The position numbers and the translations under genes were made by a program. This document shows positions 47,151 through 55,729 of a DNA stretch of 64,000 nt, piece after piece; within the stretch, counting starts at the first letter, position 1; every line of letters starts with the position of its first letter. This DNA is from Candidatus Jettenia sp. GTDB lineage: Bacteria; Planctomycetota; Brocadiia; Brocadiales; Brocadiaceae. The notes under the pieces are model-generated. The model was not told where the DNA came from. It saw only the letters and a program-made list of their open reading frames with translations, and did no database searches. The stretch is from the NCBI GenBank assembly GCA_021650895.1, contig CP091278.1, positions 186,001 through 250,000 of the forward strand. Reading direction: 5' to 3'.

Positions 47151-47828
47151 ATGATTATTCCGATAAAAGAAACGTGTAAATTGATAGTATACAGACTGAT
47201 TCCTTACTGCTTCTTTTATCCTTTTTTCAAAATATTTTGCAGATTGGAGGTAAAGGGGATCGAGAACCTTTCCAGCAAAGAAGGTATTCTTATTGCTTCT
47301 AATCATCTTAGTTATATTGACCCTCCTCTTCTGGCAACGATAATTCCCGGGGGATGTACTTTTATGGCAAAACATGAACTGTTTAATATCCCGGTACTAA
47401 AATACATCATTCGGTATTATGCTTTCCCTGTAAATAGACAAAATCCAACAGCATCTTCAATAAAAACAGCAATACATAAGCTTGCTTGTGGAAAAAAAGT
47501 TGTTATCTTCCCGGAGGGAAGAAGGAACAGGGGAGCTAATGATGTTTCGTTCAAAAACGGTATAGCAATGATAGCTGTTTTAAGTAAAAGGAAGGTTGTA
47601 CCAACACTGATTGAGGGCACAGATAAACTTTTTTCTAAAGGTACCATTATTCCAAGACTGGCAAAGCTGAAGATAACGTTTGGAAGACCTCTGGATCTCA
47701 ATCAAACAGGTGCCGACTATAAAAAGATAAGTCAAAAAATCATGGAACACATAACGCAACAAACTACAGCCAAAAATTTTGAAGAACTTTCTTCTATTGC
47801 CTCAGCCAGAACAATACATAAGCAATAG
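47151..47828 (+). CDS. PlsC-type 1-acyl-glycerol-3-phosphate acyltransferase
   Basis: 225 aa. Motif I NHLSYIDPP (HX4D) near residue 47 and motif III FPEGRRNR near 120. It transfers an acyl chain to a glycerol or similar acceptor. It is the last gene of the cluster on the + strand and converges on a lipoprotein gene 13 nt away. Confidence 0.87.
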   Translation: MIIPIKETCKLIVYRLIPYCFFYPFFKIFCRLEVKGIENLSSKEGILIASNHLSYIDPPLLATIIPGGCTFMAKHELFNIPVLKYIIRYYAFPVNRQNPTASSIKTAIHKLACGKKVVIFPEGRRNRGANDVSFKNGIAMIAVLSKRKVVPTLIEGTDKLFSKGTIIPRLAKLKITFGRPLDLNQTGADYKKISQKIMEHITQQTTAKNFEELSSIASARTIHKQ

Positions 47829-47841
47829 AAACATATCTTTT

Positions 47842-48396
47842 TTACTGCTTGACTATATCATCCTTTATCTTATAAATATTTTTTTCTATTTCAGCAACAA
47901 AACCCTCAACGATATATTCTACGAAATCCTTATAAATCGTTTTTTTTGCAAAGAGGGGTTTGTTCAATTTGCTAAATGAGGGCATTATTAAGTATTCATG
48001 AAATTCTTTTTCACCCTGCTTTCTCACCTGAATTTGCCCTGTCATGCCACCTGCCAATTCATGGTAAGTACAATGGTTAACCTGTTTACATTGAATATTT
48101 GAAATATAAACAGTTAATTCCATGCCTTCTTTGATAGCTTTTTGAACTTCGCTACGTTGACATAATTTTGAATAGAGGATTTGCTTTATTGGCGGAACGG
48201 TCTTAAGAGTTAACGCATTAATAAAAACACTTTCGTCTGCCCGGCTGTCAACTACACTTATTTGACAGGTATTTACGTCCTGTATACGGTCTTGTAAATC
48301 GAGAGAGAACTGGGTACATCCTACTATTGAAAATAAAAAGAAGACAGAAAAAAGTATGCAATATTTTTTATTTAGCTGTTTATACATAAGATCCAT
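47842..48396 (-). CDS. lipoprotein of unknown function
   Basis: 184 aa with lipoprotein signal (FSIVGC lipobox near residue 27). The body has several Cys (TCQISV, KLCQRS, IQCKQVNHCTY). I do not recognise a family. It is the only minus-strand gene beside the lipid cluster and has its own upstream region near 48400. Confidence 0.6.
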   Translation of the reverse strand: MDLMYKQLNKKYCILFSVFFLFSIVGCTQFSLDLQDRIQDVNTCQISVVDSRADESVFINALTLKTVPPIKQILYSKLCQRSEVQKAIKEGMELTVYISNIQCKQVNHCTYHELAGGMTGQIQVRKQGEKEFHEYLIMPSFSKLNKPLFAKKTIYKDFVEYIVEGFVAEIEKNIYKIKDDIVKQ

Positions 48397-48586
48397 TTCC
48401 TTGTATGTTTTTTAGCAAAAATCTAGTGTTTGTTATTTAACAAGCACGGTAGCACATGACAATGAAAATATTCTCAAAATCGCTGGCTGAGATGAACAGA
48501 GGCCATCGGATTGAGTTGGGGAATAACGTATATTTTATAGAGAGTATATAGCAAAAACAAAAAGTAGTTAAAAGATATCTATAGTC

Positions 48587-48615
48587 TTGACTAACGTAAA
48601 AAGAAATTGTATTAT
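48587..48615 (+). promoter_or_regulatory. possible promoter for tRNA-Gln
   Basis: TTGACT and TATTAT separated by 17 nt, about 107 nt upstream of the tRNA. The rest of 48397-48721 is AT-rich and shows nothing else I can name. Confidence 0.45.
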
Positions 48616-48721
48616 TTTATAGTCAAATTTCAATATATTTTATATCTCCGTCATTCACTATAGTATAGGTGATGAGAGGGAATATATAATACTGCATTAC
48701 GGGTGTAGCATTTTTTAATAC

Positions 48722-48795
48722 TGGGGAATAGTGTAACGGTAGCACAAATGACTCTGGATCATTTAGTCTAGGTTCGAATCCTAGTTCCCCAGCCA
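48722..48795 (+). tRNA. tRNA-Gln (CTG anticodon)
   Basis: Acceptor stem TGGGGAA/TTCCCCA, D-arm, anticodon stem AATGA/TCATT with loop CTCTGGA (anticodon CTG, reading CAG), and T-arm with GGTTCGAATCC. A 3' CCA is encoded at 48793-48795. A decayed tyrosine integrase lies 35 nt downstream. Confidence 0.9.
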
Positions 48796-48829
48796 ATTAA
48801 ATCAAGGGTTTCAGGCTGTTGATACATTT

Positions 48830-49020
48830 CTATTTTCTCCAACTGTAGTCAAATTCTAAAACCCGAAGACCTTCTCTTAAACTTTCAGGACAATGATGTG
48901 CGTATCTTTGCGTCATAGAAATATCATAATGACCTAGCAACTTTGATATTCTATAAAGTCAACTCCTCTTTGTGCTAAACGAGTAGCAAAGGTATGTCAA
49001 AGATCGTGGATCGTGGAAAT
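48830..49020 (-). pseudogene. tyrosine recombinase (integrase) 3' remnant
   Basis: On the minus strand the C-terminal end of a phage-type integrase is readable: HDL-stop-HTFATRLAQRGVD, then after a frameshift RISKLLGHYDISMTQRYAHH including the catalytic Tyr. One in-frame TGA (where HDLRHTF is normal) and one frameshift break it. Its tail faces the tRNA-Gln gene, a classic integration arrangement. Confidence 0.75.
48838..48855. repeat. 18-bp direct repeat, left copy
   Basis: TCCAACTGTAGTCAAATT, found again unchanged at 50510-50527. The copies bracket the toxin-antitoxin region. In the left copy it overlaps the last codons of the integrase remnant. Confidence 0.7.
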
Positions 49021-49046
49021 GGAAATTTTGAATATATGCCTTCCTG

Positions 49047-49211
49047 ATGGCAACATTAAATGCCCTTATAAGGGATATGAAAAACACCTTTGATAACGTA
49101 CAATACCTTGCCCAAGTAGGTTTCATAGAGATCAAGAAGGCGAAAGAAGGCAGAGAAAAAGCAACCCCAATTGTAAACTATGATAAGATACTCCTCGAAA
49201 TTCCTGTTTAA
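49047..49211 (+). pseudogene. truncated winged-helix DNA-binding protein
   Basis: A 54-codon frame, with residues such as FDNVQYLAQVGFIEIKKAKEGR and NYDKILLEIPV, resembling the C-terminal half of HVO_A0114-type winged-helix proteins. The helix-turn-helix part is missing, so it is probably a remnant linked to the following antitoxin gene. Confidence 0.5.
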
Positions 49212-49227
49212 GTCTAAGGAGCAAAAC

Positions 49228-49500
49228 ATGAGTACAACCTTAAAACAAAAGAAAGACCTTATTAAGGTCAAACAATTTGTAACCGATAGTGAAGGGCATA
49301 AGGTAGCAGCTATAATCGATATTGACGAATTAAAACGCTTAGAGGAACTGATTGAGGACATGTCCGATATTAAGGCGATTGAAGGCAAGGCTAAAGTGGT
49401 AATTAAAGTGCCCAAAAAAGTCAAAGCCTTTCCCAGTGTTAAACCGGTTCGAGGTAAAGGTATCCCAGCCTCAAAACTCTTGATCGAGGATAGACGGTGA
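49228..49500 (+). CDS. antitoxin (Phd/RelB-like)
   Basis: 90 aa, start MSTTLKQK with AAGGAG upstream. The N-terminal EGHKVAAIIDIDELKRLEEL is a typical Phd/YefM-type DNA-binding segment. It overlaps the start of the PIN toxin gene (GTGA), the usual order for such pairs. The longer frame from 49180 is not preferred. Confidence 0.75.
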   Translation: MSTTLKQKKDLIKVKQFVTDSEGHKVAAIIDIDELKRLEELIEDMSDIKAIEGKAKVVIKVPKKVKAFPSVKPVRGKGIPASKLLIEDRR

Positions 49501-49954
49501 TATTCTATTATCTCGATGCTAGCGCCTGGGTAAAACGTTACTATCTGGAGAATGGTACAACATGGGTTCAGAACTTTTTACCCATAACCAAGTAATGGCT
49601 TGTGCATCGCTTGGTATGATAGAGGTTATGGCAACGTTATCACGAAAGCGTAAAGCACGGGAGATTACCCTTTCTCAATTTAAGCAGAAGATACGGGAGC
49701 TAGAAAAGGATTGGGAACGGTTTATCCAGATACAGATGACAGAAGAAATCGTGCATATTGCGAAGGAGTTAACGAAGAGATTATCGCTCCGTGGATCTGA
49801 CTCAGTGCATTTATCCTCTGCATTACTATTACAAAAACATTTTACTGAAAAAGACGAACACTTAGTTATGGTTGCTTCTGACTACGAATTGAAAAAGGCA
49901 ACAAAATCATCAGGATTGAGTATCCTCGATCCAATCGAACAAAACGTAAGTTAA
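49497..49954 (+). CDS. PIN-domain toxin (VapC-like), apparent 1-nt deletion
   Basis: Begins at GTG 49497 with YYLDASAWVKRYY (first acidic residue of the PIN domain), then the frame shifts and the rest is read from 49562: GMIEVMATLSRKRK, RLSLRGSDSVHLSSA and VMVASDYELKKA carry the other acidic residues. Adding one T in the run at 49575-49579 joins them into about 152 aa. PIN toxins are RNases held silent by the adjacent antitoxin. Confidence 0.75.
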
Positions 49955-50190
49955 ATTTTAAGCCTCCTGTGACATGGTGAAATTCTCTCGGCTGTATAGC
50001 CATCCAGTAATGAACGAATCGCTATGCGGAGTTCAATGGGAGATTCCTCGCTTGGAACCTTTAATCAGGATGACAGTAGGAAATTTTCGGCGTTGCCTGC
50101 GGCGCGACCACTTAGCGGCTGCGATATGATGGGGAGAAGCTATCCATCTTGCAAAGCATAAGGAACTATTTAACTTTAAGGATGTTTAGA

Positions 50191-50421
50191 TTGAACACAT
50201 ATCACATATCAGTTGATCCACGTATTTGCCATGGTCAGGCTTGTGTTAAAGGTACCCGAATACCTGTTCATCAGCTATTACACATGCTGGCAAATGGAGA
50301 TACTATTGACGAACTCTTAGAAGAGTATCCTTCCTTAAAAAGGGAAGATATTCTTGCCTACCTTGATTATGCTGCTTCTTTGACTGAAGAACAGGTTATC
50401 CCTGATGAAGTAGTAATATAA
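50191..50421 (+). CDS. DUF433 protein (antitoxin-type)
   Basis: Core DPRICHGQACVKGTRIPVHQLL and EEYPSLKREDILAYLDYA are typical of DUF433, usually the partner of a DUF5615 PIN-like toxin. TTG 50191 has AAGGA 8 nt upstream and gives 76 aa; ATG 50182 or 50149 are alternatives. A truncated DUF5615-like frame follows at once. Confidence 0.75.
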   Translation: MNTYHISVDPRICHGQACVKGTRIPVHQLLHMLANGDTIDELLEEYPSLKREDILAYLDYAASLTEEQVIPDEVVI

Positions 50422-50531
50422 GCATCCTTGTAGACAGAAATATTCCTTCGATTACTATTAGGGAGTTAATAAAGCTTGGTCAAAGAATACATCAATGCGA
50501 TCGTGCTTTTCCAACTGTAGTCAAATTGTAG
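50418..50531 (+). pseudogene. truncated DUF5615-like toxin remnant
   Basis: Directly after the DUF433 gene a frame reads ISILVDRNIPSITIRELIKLG, like the N-terminus of DUF5615 (PIN-like) proteins, then stops after 37 codons. The break coincides with the 18-bp repeat at 50510-50527, and the expected start codon is ATA. Confidence 0.5.
50510..50527. repeat. 18-bp direct repeat, right copy
   Basis: Identical to 48838-48855. It lies where the DUF5615-like frame is cut. Confidence 0.7.
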
Positions 50532-51263
50532 TCAATTCCAACAGAACCTAACGGACTTTTAGTCGGAATTGCCAGGATTACAATTGTGTTGTATCTTATT
50601 CTATGATAGTATGCGAAAGATTAGAGAAGGGAAAAAGGTCAAAAAGTATGAAGGCATTTCGTTTTAGAATCTTGATGTGATACTGTTTATGATTAGTAGA
50701 GAAATCTCCCCATCATCCCCTCTTTCGCAAGGAGGGGATCGAAGCAAAAGAGGGAAATGATAGGGAAGACTTATATGTTTAAGATAAATAGAAAAATACA
50801 TACCAAATTATGAAATAAAGAGAAAATTAATTAAAATCTTATTACTACATATCTAAAAACATCTTTAAAAAATTGATACAATCTTGTTTTTACCGTTAAT
50901 TAATATAAGAATAAGATATTATTTTATAATTACTTACATTAATATAATGTTTGAGTATTATTGACTGGTATGCGAATGATAAAAAGGCAAGGGAGTATAA
51001 TTTTAATATTTTGTAATTTCACTACACATTTGAAATAGTTACAGAAAGAAGTGTGACATGGCACAAGAGTGTGACGTCTGAAAGTGTGACATGGCAAGGT
51101 AGAAACGTAATTCATATTGCTTTAAAAAAAGATATTTTTCGTTCAGCAAGAACAAGTTCAACGATGTTAAAAGTATTTTTAACTTTAAAAAATAATAAGT
51201 TTTTTCAAAATTTGCCACAATACATTGTGTGGCATTTTTTATGAGAAAGGAAAGTAGAAAAAT
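50532..51263. other. non-coding stretch before the DUF481 gene
   Basis: Mostly AT-rich with no convincing gene. Near 51050 the sequence GTGTGAC occurs three times (51051, 51069, 51084), twice within GTGTGACATGGCA. The open frame at 51053-51244 has poor composition and ends in the terminator, so I do not call it. Confidence 0.5.
51213..51240 (+). terminator. Rho-independent terminator
   Basis: TGCCACA and TGTGGCA pair around an 8-nt loop, followed by TTTTTT. It lies only 24 nt upstream of the DUF481 ATG, so it either ends an upstream transcript or acts as an attenuator. Confidence 0.7.
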
Positions 51264-52448
51264 ATGTTACAGAAAAAACACTTCTGGATGAGTCTTGCAT
51301 GTTTTTACTTTTTATTTACCCTGTCATTTGAGATAAAAGCAGTATTTTCGGATGAGATAAAAATGATCGATGGTAACATTTTAGAAGGAGAGATAATAAA
51401 ATTTAACGAGGAAGCCTTTTCTTTTCGAAAGAAAGATGGAAGCGAGATTGATATTCAACTGAAGGATGTAAATTTTATTTCTGAAGGTAATGAGATTATT
51501 ATTGTAAACCATTCAAAAGAAGGGCTTTCTATCCTTAGGTTGCCGAAGCCAGAAAATATCTCTATAAAAGATATTGATTACACAACAACTGATACACTCG
51601 TTTTACCCGAAACAGAAATTGAATCAATGGAAGTTGCCGATGAAGAAACAGAACAGATACTGGAATTTCCTGATAAAGGACAACCTTCTGACAGAGAAGC
51701 TCAACTCACAGCGGAACAGCCACCATCTGTCAGTGCTGAAGAGGTTGCTCAAATAGAGGAAAAAGAAGTAATACTTCCGCAGAGGACATGGAAGGGAAAT
51801 GTTGATGCAGGTATGAATATCAAAGATGGAAATACAGAGTCTGCCACAACCCATATAAAAGGTGGTTACGCAAATATAAGAAGTTTGGATAATATATTTT
51901 TTGATGCACTGATACTCTATGAAACAGTAACCGATAAAGCTACAGATGAAGATGTAGAGACTGCCAATGAGCAACGCGCTACGGGAAAATATGAATACAA
52001 GCATACCCTCAGACTCTATTCTTTTTTCAACCAATACTTTGAGCATGATGAGATAGAGAGGTTAAGTTATCGGTCTATTTCATCTCCGGGTGTTGGTTAT
52101 CGATTCATCGATAAAGAGCATTTAAAATACAAAGCAGAAACTGGTCCCGCGTATACTTATGAAAGGTTTCACGGTGGAATTATAGATGAGTATTTAGGTA
52201 TAAGGGTCGGTCAGTATTTAGATTGGCGTATACTCGACACCATAACATTTTACGCAAAAGCAGAGTATATACAGAGCGCTGAAAATACCAGTGATTGGCG
52301 TGTAGATTCTGGTTTAGGAGTCAGGCATAATTTAACAAAATCCATCGCATTGAGTTTAGAATTCCTTGATCAGTATGATAACACACCGGCTGAAGGAGCG
52401 GAAAAAGAGGATAGGACGCTTATTGGTAGCGTAGGCTATAGTTTTTAG
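51264..52448 (+). CDS. DUF481 outer-membrane protein
   Basis: 394 aa with signal peptide (hydrophobic 9-27). The N-terminal part (about 30-85) resembles a small beta domain with MIDGNILEGEIIKF. An acidic linker (Glu-rich, 95-175) precedes a C-terminal DUF481 barrel (GNVDAGMNIKDGNTES ... SVGYSF) ending in Phe. DUF481 proteins sit in the outer membrane; function is little known. Confidence 0.78.
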   Translation: MLQKKHFWMSLACFYFLFTLSFEIKAVFSDEIKMIDGNILEGEIIKFNEEAFSFRKKDGSEIDIQLKDVNFISEGNEIIIVNHSKEGLSILRLPKPENISIKDIDYTTTDTLVLPETEIESMEVADEETEQILEFPDKGQPSDREAQLTAEQPPSVSAEEVAQIEEKEVILPQRTWKGNVDAGMNIKDGNTESATTHIKGGYANIRSLDNIFFDALILYETVTDKATDEDVETANEQRATGKYEYKHTLRLYSFFNQYFEHDEIERLSYRSISSPGVGYRFIDKEHLKYKAETGPAYTYERFHGGIIDEYLGIRVGQYLDWRILDTITFYAKAEYIQSAENTSDWRVDSGLGVRHNLTKSIALSLEFLDQYDNTPAEGAEKEDRTLIGSVGYSF

Positions 52449-52505
52449 AGAGGTCAAAGGAAGGTATAGATATCTCCTCCATTGAATAATAATGAGGGTT
52501 GACCC

Positions 52506-52718
52506 CATATGCATCAAGCTAAAATATGGAAACGATGAAGAATAACATAATCCCCCTTAATCCCCCTTAATCCCCCTTTTCTAAACTTGTCCCTCTTTCC
52601 CCCCTTTTTTAAAGGGGGGTTAGAGGGGGGATTAGAGGGAAATATGAACATACAGTGCTCTTTTTCCAGGGGAATACTTTCTTTTTTATGAAACACTACT
52701 CTTAGCTTGATGCATATG
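52506..52718. mobile_element. MITE-like element with terminal inverted repeats (copy B)
   Basis: Ends CATATGCATCAAGCTAA and TTAGCTTGATGCATATG form a perfect 17-bp inverted pair. The element is flanked exactly by the 10-bp direct repeat GGGTTGACCC (52496-52505 and 52719-52728), as expected for a target-site duplication. The interior contains CCCCCTTAA/AAAGGGGGG runs. Opposite in orientation to copy A. No transposase inside. Confidence 0.72.
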
Positions 52719-52745
52719 GGGTTGACCCTGAACCGGAAGCTGCTT

Positions 52746-53480
52746 CTATTTACATGGTTTTTGACCGACATGGATAGTAACGATCCCAAGTGTCCTTGAG
52801 TATATTTTTACATCCTCAAGTCCACAAGCTTCCATCTGTGCTTGTAAACCATACCGATCCGGAAAGTTTAATACCGATGTGGGGAGATATGAGTATGCGT
52901 TGTATCTGCTGCGTGAAATGAGCTTTCCAATAAAAGGTAGTATCTTTTTAAAATACGTGTAATAGATTGTCTTGAATAGGGTGCTTGTAGGTTGCGAAAA
53001 CTCCAGGATTACAACGCGGCCACCCGGGGCTGTTATTCTCATCATTTCAGTAATGCCAGACTTCAAATCCGAGACATTCCTTATTCCAAAGGCTACAGCA
53101 GAGACTTGAAAATAATTGTCATGGAAGGGCAATCGTAAAGTATCGGCCTCAATAACTTGTATCTTATCTGAAAGTTTTCTCTTCCTGAGTTTACGATCTG
53201 CAATCCTTACCATTTCATGACAAAAGTCACTTCCAATAACTTTACCATCCTGATTTAGTACCTTAGAGTAAGCAATTGCCAGATCGCCAGTTCCTGTACA
53301 GACATCAAGAACATGTGCGTCAGGAGCAACGTTACTGACCTTTACAGCAAATTTTCGCCATTTTTTATCAAAGTTAAAACTTAAAATGGTATTTAAGAGG
53401 TCATATACCCTTGCGATTGAGCCAAACATCTGCTGGATATAATCGCCTTTTTTCGTTAATAATTCAGTTTGTGTAAGCAT
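52746..53480 (-). CDS. ubiE: UbiE/MenG quinone methyltransferase
   Basis: 244 aa C-methyltransferase of ubiquinone/menaquinone synthesis: IARVYDLLNTILSF near residue 27, SAM motif VLDVCTGTGDLA near 59, and FDV-type AVAFGIRNVSD near 125. It methylates the demethylmenaquinone ring in bacteria that use menaquinone. The ubiD-like gene directly upstream supports a role in quinone synthesis. Confidence 0.88.
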   Translation of the reverse strand: MLTQTELLTKKGDYIQQMFGSIARVYDLLNTILSFNFDKKWRKFAVKVSNVAPDAHVLDVCTGTGDLAIAYSKVLNQDGKVIGSDFCHEMVRIADRKLRKRKLSDKIQVIEADTLRLPFHDNYFQVSAVAFGIRNVSDLKSGITEMMRITAPGGRVVILEFSQPTSTLFKTIYYTYFKKILPFIGKLISRSRYNAYSYLPTSVLNFPDRYGLQAQMEACGLEDVKIYSRTLGIVTIHVGQKPCK

Positions 53481-53529
53481 CTCTTTTTAAATTTTCTGTA
53501 AATTCGTGCAAATTTGTGTTCATTCGTGG

Positions 53530-54975
53530 CTAAATTCCATATAAATTCCATTTTTTATTCACCAAGTTAACGATATCTGGTGACATTTTGATATCGTCTG
53601 GCCATTCCCTCGTGAAGCCTTCTTCAGGCCATTTTTTTGTGGCATCGATCCCCATCTTTGAGCCAATCTTGGGTAAAGCGGATGCATGTTCCAGAGCATC
53701 AAGTGGACCATCCACAAAGGTAATATCCCTGCGTGGATCAACATTGTTTCCTATCCGCCACATTACCTCATCTACGTTTTGTACATTGATATCCTTATCA
53801 ACTACCACGATAATCTTTGTAAACATCATCTGTCCCATACCCCATATTCCGTGCATAACCTTCTTCGCCTGGAATGGGTATCGTTTATCGATAGAGAGGA
53901 AAGCAAAGTTGTGAAAGACGCCAAAGAGAGGCAAGTTCATATCGATAATCTCAGGAATCATGAGCTTTAAAAGTGGGAGAAACAATCGTTCCGTTGCCTT
54001 TCCCATATAGCAATCTTCCATAGGAGGTTTACCCACAATGGTAGTGGGATAGATTGGCTCTCTCCGCTGCGTGATGCAGGTAATGTGGAATACCGGATAA
54101 TAATCGGCGAGCGAATAATAACCTGTATGGTCGCCAAAAGGACCTTCAATATGGGTTTCCTTGGGATCAACATATCCCTCCAGTATAATCTCTGCATTTG
54201 CAGGCACTTCCATATCGATCGTCTTGCAGGCTACCATTTCTACGTTCTTTTTTCTTAAAAATCCTGCAAAGACCATTTCATCTACTTCTGGTGGAACAGG
54301 CGCCGTGGCTGCATAGGTAATGGCGGGGTCGCAGCCCAATGCGACAGCCACGGGCATGAACTTGTCTTCTCTCTGATAATCCCGATAGTGCCGGGCTCCA
54401 TCATGATGGATATGCCAATGCATGCCGGTTGTCTTATTATCGTAAACATGCATACGGTACATACCAACATTCCTATTACCTGTTTTTAGATTTTTTGTAA
54501 AGACTAAAGGGAGCGTGATAAATTTACCACCGTCTCCCGGCCAACACTTAATGACAGGTATTTTTGCGAGGGATGGTTCTGTTTCATATACCACCTCCTG
54601 ACAAGGTGCATGTTTTACAGTTTTAGGAGGAAATTTTGAGAATGTCATTAACATGTGTGGGATAAACTTAATCTTGTCAATAAAGCTTGATGGTATCTCA
54701 GGCTTAACAAGATTCGCTATTTCCTGCGCAATCTCATCTACGTTTTTTACATTAAGAGCCATAGCCATGCGCTCATACGAGCCAAAGGCGTTGATAAGTA
54801 TCGGTATTGAATATCCTTTTACCTTTTCAAAGAGAAGAGCAGGTCCGTATGCCTTGGAGATTCGGTCAGTAATCTCTGTAACTTCCAATTCAGCAGAGAC
54901 CTCCGTTTTAATGCGCTTTAACTGCCCGGAGTCTTCCAGTTTTCTTATAAAATCTGATAAATCTTGATAAGCCAT
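53530..54975 (-). CDS. ubiD: UbiD-family decarboxylase
   Basis: 481 aa prenylated-FMN-dependent decarboxylase. Recognisable blocks: MHWHIHHDGARHYRDY near residue 182, the EGPFGDHTGYY motif near 278 (part of the E-R-E catalytic region), and GPLDALEHAS near 440. Such enzymes decarboxylate the polyprenylated aromatic ring in quinone synthesis. Transcribed with the ubiE-like gene (49 nt gap). Confidence 0.9.
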   Translation of the reverse strand: MAYQDLSDFIRKLEDSGQLKRIKTEVSAELEVTEITDRISKAYGPALLFEKVKGYSIPILINAFGSYERMAMALNVKNVDEIAQEIANLVKPEIPSSFIDKIKFIPHMLMTFSKFPPKTVKHAPCQEVVYETEPSLAKIPVIKCWPGDGGKFITLPLVFTKNLKTGNRNVGMYRMHVYDNKTTGMHWHIHHDGARHYRDYQREDKFMPVAVALGCDPAITYAATAPVPPEVDEMVFAGFLRKKNVEMVACKTIDMEVPANAEIILEGYVDPKETHIEGPFGDHTGYYSLADYYPVFHITCITQRREPIYPTTIVGKPPMEDCYMGKATERLFLPLLKLMIPEIIDMNLPLFGVFHNFAFLSIDKRYPFQAKKVMHGIWGMGQMMFTKIIVVVDKDINVQNVDEVMWRIGNNVDPRRDITFVDGPLDALEHASALPKIGSKMGIDATKKWPEEGFTREWPDDIKMSPDIVNLVNKKWNLYGI

Positions 54976-55729
54976 AGTTATTTACTATAAAAAATAAGGT
55001 GTAGAATGTAAATCTTTACGATATTGAACTATAAAGCCGCACAGATATAAAATGTCGATACCATTCGAATTATCGTGAACGAATCGGTAAATAACTGTAT
55101 AGGTGTTAAAAACTTTATTAAAATACAATATTGTAACAAAAAAAACAAATGATATTTATTACCACTATGGTATAATTACATCCCTAAATGTATTTGGATA
55201 AGTAATAATAAGTAATATATTAAATTAGGCCTTCAGCAACTCTTTTAAGCCACGAATGAGCACGAATCTTTTATTTTCCTGGTATTCGTGTCTATTCGTG
55301 AACATTTGTGGCTAACTTTGAAATCCCTAAACATTTAATTAGACCTTCGGCGACTTTTATCTCTTCGTAAGATGTAGGGCAAGGCTTTAGCCTTGCCGCC
55401 CCGCCTAAATAGGTGCACGGGGATGGATAGTAACCCTGAAGGGTTGCCCTATAGAATTGAAATTCCTATACATTACATTAGGTTGGATTTTAAAAAGCAA
55501 AACCCAACGGCTTTTTACCCACCCCTAAATCCCCTCCCAAGAGGGGACTTTTTTTATTCCCCTCTTGGGAGGGGTTAGGAGTGGGTTCATTCCCCTGGAG
55601 AGACGCAACATCTTGCGTCTCTCCAATTGGGGTAAGGGCATGTTAACGGCATTATGAAAAACTTTGAATTTCCTATACATTTAAATATAAAGTATAGGGG
55701 GAAAATACGGTTTTACAAGACGAGAATAT
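54976..55729. repeat. repeat-rich region upstream of dus
   Basis: Contains CACGAATGAGCACGAATC / TTCGTGAACATTTGTGGCTAA inverted motifs (55250-55315), a GTAGGGCAA unit (55374-55452) with a CTTCGGCGACTTTTATC leader, and a full composite repeat (55480-55690) with GAGACGCAACATCTTGCGTCTC. No gene. Confidence 0.65.

Noticed and set aside
51053-51244. 63-aa open frame upstream of the DUF481 gene
   Set aside because: Starts in the GTGTGAC repeats and ends in the terminator hairpin; no recognisable domain.
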